From Candidatus Sericytochromatia bacterium (GTDB lineage: Bacteria; Cyanobacteriota; Sericytochromatia; UBA7694; JACMQJ01), in NCBI GenBank assembly GCA_014377055.1, contig JACMQJ010000354.1, positions 1-8,514 of the forward strand: DNA of 8,514 nt, given 5' to 3'. The notes under the pieces are model-generated. The model worked only from the letters and a program-made list of their open reading frames with translations. It did not search any database and was not told where the DNA came from. Made by a program: the position numbers and the translations under genes. Position 1 is the first letter of the stretch; each line of letters starts with the position of its first letter. This document shows, in pieces, positions 6,661 through 8,514 of the stretch.

Positions 6661-7866
6661 ATGTTTAACTTAAAAACAATACGAACTGGAGAAAAAGCTG
6701 CTATCTGGTATAGCAATGGTAAAATTAAAATTGTTGAAGGCCCACAGAGAATATTTTTAACTAACCAAAAATTACAAATATTGCAATCTTTTACAGCTGA
6801 ACCAGATGAATATTTGATCATAAAATACAAAAATGGAAAAAGACAACATCTAAGAGGCCCTGTAACTGTTTGGTTTGATCCAGTATTACACGAAAAAATA
6901 ATCAAAGAGTTATTAACAAGTATTGAAGAAAATCAAGCTATAGTTGTCTATTGTCAACAAAGTAATCTGGAAGTACAAAGAAAAGTTGTCAGAGGGCCTG
7001 AGCTTTATATGCCTTCTGAAAATGAGTGGACACATGAATTTAAATGGCATGGAGCAATAGATAATGCAAAAAGTAATAAAAAAATTCCTGGAGCTTTAAA
7101 ATTTAAAAAGCTTAGAATAATACCAGATCAAATGTATTTTGATGTTGAAGATGTCAGAACCTTTGACGATGCTTTATTAATAATAAAAGTAATGGTTTTT
7201 TTTGAGATTGAAGATATTAATAAAATGCTAATTCAAACTCATGACCCAATAGCTGATTTTATTAATGCTTTGACAGCAGATATTATAGACTTTGCCTCGA
7301 GTTATACTTTTGAAGAGTTTAAAGAAAGTACAGAAAAATTGAATAGTTTAGTAACTTATATTCAATTAGTAACAAGAGCCGAAAGAATAGGATATAAGAT
7401 TAATAAAGTTGTTTATAGAGGTTACACAGCGACAGCTAGGTTACAAGAGATGCACAACAATGCAATAGAAACCAGAACAAGATTAAAACTTGAGTCAGAA
7501 ACCCAAGAACAAGAGCAAAATATTGCTGATTTAAAATTAGAAAAAGAATCAGCAAGAAGCTTTAAAAGAAGAGTAATGGAAGAAACAGAGATTAATCACG
7601 AAAATAAAATTTCTCGTTTAGCTAGTGAAGAAAAATTATCTCAGGACAAGCTAATAAATCAGTCAAAATATGAAGATCTAAGGACAATAAATCAAATTAA
7701 TATTGAACATAAATTATTGACAAATAAAGAGCAAGAAACATTTTTAAAAACTATTAAAGAATTGGATGTAGATTTGACAAAATACTTAGTGGCACAATAT
7801 TATACAGCAGACAAATTAATAAAAATAGATTCAGATAGTAAGCCACAATTGCATTTGCATAATTAA
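6661..7866 (+). CDS. Major vault protein-like protein: three vault-type repeats, shoulder domain and cap helix (mini-MVP candidate)
   Basis: This 401-residue protein has no signal peptide or membrane segment. Residues 1-120 hold three repeats of about 40-46 residues, each ending in a GP turn: IVEGPQRIFL (24-33), HLRGPVTVWF (63-72) and VVRGPELYMP (109-118). Residues about 148-260 resemble the shoulder domain of major vault protein (an SPFH/band 7-like fold): DVRTFDDALL (164-173), FFEIED (180-185), DPIADF (195-200) and YTFEEF (215-220). From about 256 to 368 a charged, Glu/Gln/Lys-rich segment almost without Pro or Gly should form a long helix like the cap helix. The tail (369-401) resembles the end of the vault cap. 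The order matches the C-terminal half of eukaryotic MVP, which is about 870 residues with more repeats. The alignment is by eye from memory. It may form a ring or small shell; function is unknown. A plain SPFH/stomatin relative is the alternative, but these usually have an N-terminal membrane segment. AAGGA (6649-6653) supports the start. Confidence 0.75.
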   Translation: MFNLKTIRTGEKAAIWYSNGKIKIVEGPQRIFLTNQKLQILQSFTAEPDEYLIIKYKNGKRQHLRGPVTVWFDPVLHEKIIKELLTSIEENQAIVVYCQQSNLEVQRKVVRGPELYMPSENEWTHEFKWHGAIDNAKSNKKIPGALKFKKLRIIPDQMYFDVEDVRTFDDALLIIKVMVFFEIEDINKMLIQTHDPIADFINALTADIIDFASSYTFEEFKESTEKLNSLVTYIQLVTRAERIGYKINKVVYRGYTATARLQEMHNNAIETRTRLKLESETQEQEQNIADLKLEKESARSFKRRVMEETEINHENKISRLASEEKLSQDKLINQSKYEDLRTINQINIEHKLLTNKEQETFLKTIKELDVDLTKYLVAQYYTADKLIKIDSDSKPQLHLHN

Positions 7867-7900
7867 CTAATATTTTATAACATAGAACGTTGTTAATTAT
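7859..7900 (+). terminator. Possible weak terminator after the vault-like gene
   Basis: ATAATTAAC (7859-7867) pairs with GTTAATTAT (7892-7900): 9 bp, overlapping the stop codon, with a long 24-base loop. Only a short T-rich stretch follows. With one G:C pair it may be no more than an AT-rich coincidence, in which case the peptidase gene downstream could be co-transcribed. Confidence 0.2.
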
Positions 7901-7932
7901 TTCAAAATTTTTAATTACAAAAGAAGTAAATT

Positions 7933-7941
7933 TGATAATAT
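7933..7941 (+). promoter_or_regulatory. Candidate extended -10 element for the M3 peptidase gene
   Basis: TGATAATAT (7933-7941) fits TG, one base, then a four-of-six -10 box, 37 bases before the ATG at 7979. No convincing -35 box is seen. It is weak evidence that the peptidase gene has its own promoter. Confidence 0.22.
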
Positions 7942-7978
7942 GTAATAGATAAATTTTAGACTCAAATTAAAGGTTTAC

Positions 7979-8514
7979 ATGAAGTTTAGTGAAATAGAAT
8001 ACAAAAGACCAGATATAAATGTATTAAGTAATGATTTTAAGATATTAATAAATAAATTTAGTAATGCAAAAGATTTTGATGAGCAACAAGAGTCATTAAA
8101 AGCTCTATATGATTTTAGAAATAAATTTCAGACTATGTATAGCATCTCTAATATTAATTATACAGTTAATACAAAAGATCAACAATTTGTTGATGAATAT
8201 AAGCATTTTAATGAAATAAAACCTAAATATGACAGTCTTATGAGTCAATTTACTAAAGAATTAATGGCTTCAAAATTTAGGGATAAAATAGAACAAAAAT
8301 TTGGTAAACATCTTTTCGATATTAAAGAATTATCCTTAAAAACCTTTGATGATTCTATAATGGATGAATTAAAACAAGAAACCGACTTATCGACAGAATA
8401 CACTACTTTATTATCTTCGGCAAAAATAAATTTTATGGATGAAGAAAAAACTCTCAATGGTATGATACCCTTTGAAGGTGAATTAGATCCTGAAATAAGA
8501 AAAAAAGCCAGTGA
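7979..8514 (+). CDS. M3-family oligoendopeptidase, N-terminal part (cut by window end)
   Basis: The frame is open from an ATG at 7979 to the right edge (178 codons). AAAGG (7969-7973), five bases upstream, supports the start. The segment matches the N-terminal helical domain of M3 oligoendopeptidases of the PepF-related type found in Clostridia and others: an opening with YKRPD (8-12), then long amphipathic helices, FGKHLFDIKELSLKTF (about 106-121), SAKINFMDEEKTLNGM (about 147-162) and a PELRKKA-like DPEIRKKA at the edge. These enzymes are cytosolic zinc peptidases of about 550-600 residues that cleave short peptides. The catalytic HExxH motif lies in the C-terminal half and is not in this window, so activity cannot be judged. 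No signal peptide is present. It follows the vault-like gene on the same strand after 112 bp. Confidence 0.85.
   Translation, partial: MKFSEIEYKRPDINVLSNDFKILINKFSNAKDFDEQQESLKALYDFRNKFQTMYSISNINYTVNTKDQQFVDEYKHFNEIKPKYDSLMSQFTKELMASKFRDKIEQKFGKHLFDIKELSLKTFDDSIMDELKQETDLSTEYTTLLSSAKINFMDEEKTLNGMIPFEGELDPEIRKKAS

Noticed and set aside
6633..6905. 90-codon minus-strand open frame over the start of the vault-like gene
   Set aside because: It is the antisense shadow of the vault-type repeats, with no binding site and no recognisable motif.
8245..8457. 70-codon minus-strand open frame inside the M3 peptidase gene
   Set aside because: It is antisense to sequence that matches M3 peptidases.
1..8514. 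tRNA, rRNA, CRISPR arrays, insertion sequences or prophage genes
   Set aside because: No cloverleaf, conserved rRNA segment, regularly spaced repeat or transposase motif was seen by eye on either strand.

Overview
The window is strongly AT-rich bacterial DNA with short intergenic gaps. It holds six complete protein genes, two genes cut by the window edges, and one apparently decayed gene. Two consecutive genes encode lipoproteins with signal peptidase II lipoboxes. Codons are A/T-ending and every complete gene whose end is visible stops with TAA. The lineage cannot be fixed from this stretch. An AT-rich genome with WD40 lipoproteins would suit non-photosynthetic relatives of Cyanobacteria (Melainabacteria type) among others, but that is a guess.

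Layout. 1-431 (minus): start of a glyoxalase II-like metallo-beta-lactamase-fold hydrolase. 592-1890 and 1967-2935 (plus): a phospholipase D/cardiolipin synthase-like lipoprotein, then a seven-bladed WD40 propeller lipoprotein ending in an AT-rich hairpin. 2960-3403 (minus): a probable pseudogene with six internal stops. 3446-4510 (minus): branched-chain amino acid aminotransferase with a TTG start. 4694-5554 (plus): short-chain dehydrogenase of the retinol-dehydrogenase-like group. 5581-6507 (minus): M14-type succinylglutamate desuccinylase/aspartoacylase-like zinc hydrolase. 6661-7866 (plus): a 401-residue protein resembling the C-terminal half of eukaryotic major vault protein. 7979-8514 (plus): N-terminal part of an M3-family oligoendopeptidase.

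Most genes are metabolic or envelope genes in divergent or convergent pairs, with no large operon. The first pair (1-431 and 592 onward), the pair 4510/4694 and the pair 6507/6661 are divergent and share regulatory gaps. The two lipoprotein genes, and the vault-like gene with the peptidase gene, are the only same-strand neighbours that could be co-transcribed; the aminotransferase could also have been co-transcribed with the decayed gene behind it.

The most interesting item is the vault-like protein. It has three repeats, a shoulder-like domain, a long charged helix and a short tail in the same order as in major vault protein, but in under half the length. Its promoter -10 box lies at the centre of a 51-bp near-palindrome with perfect 14-bp arms. 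Function and particle formation are unknown.
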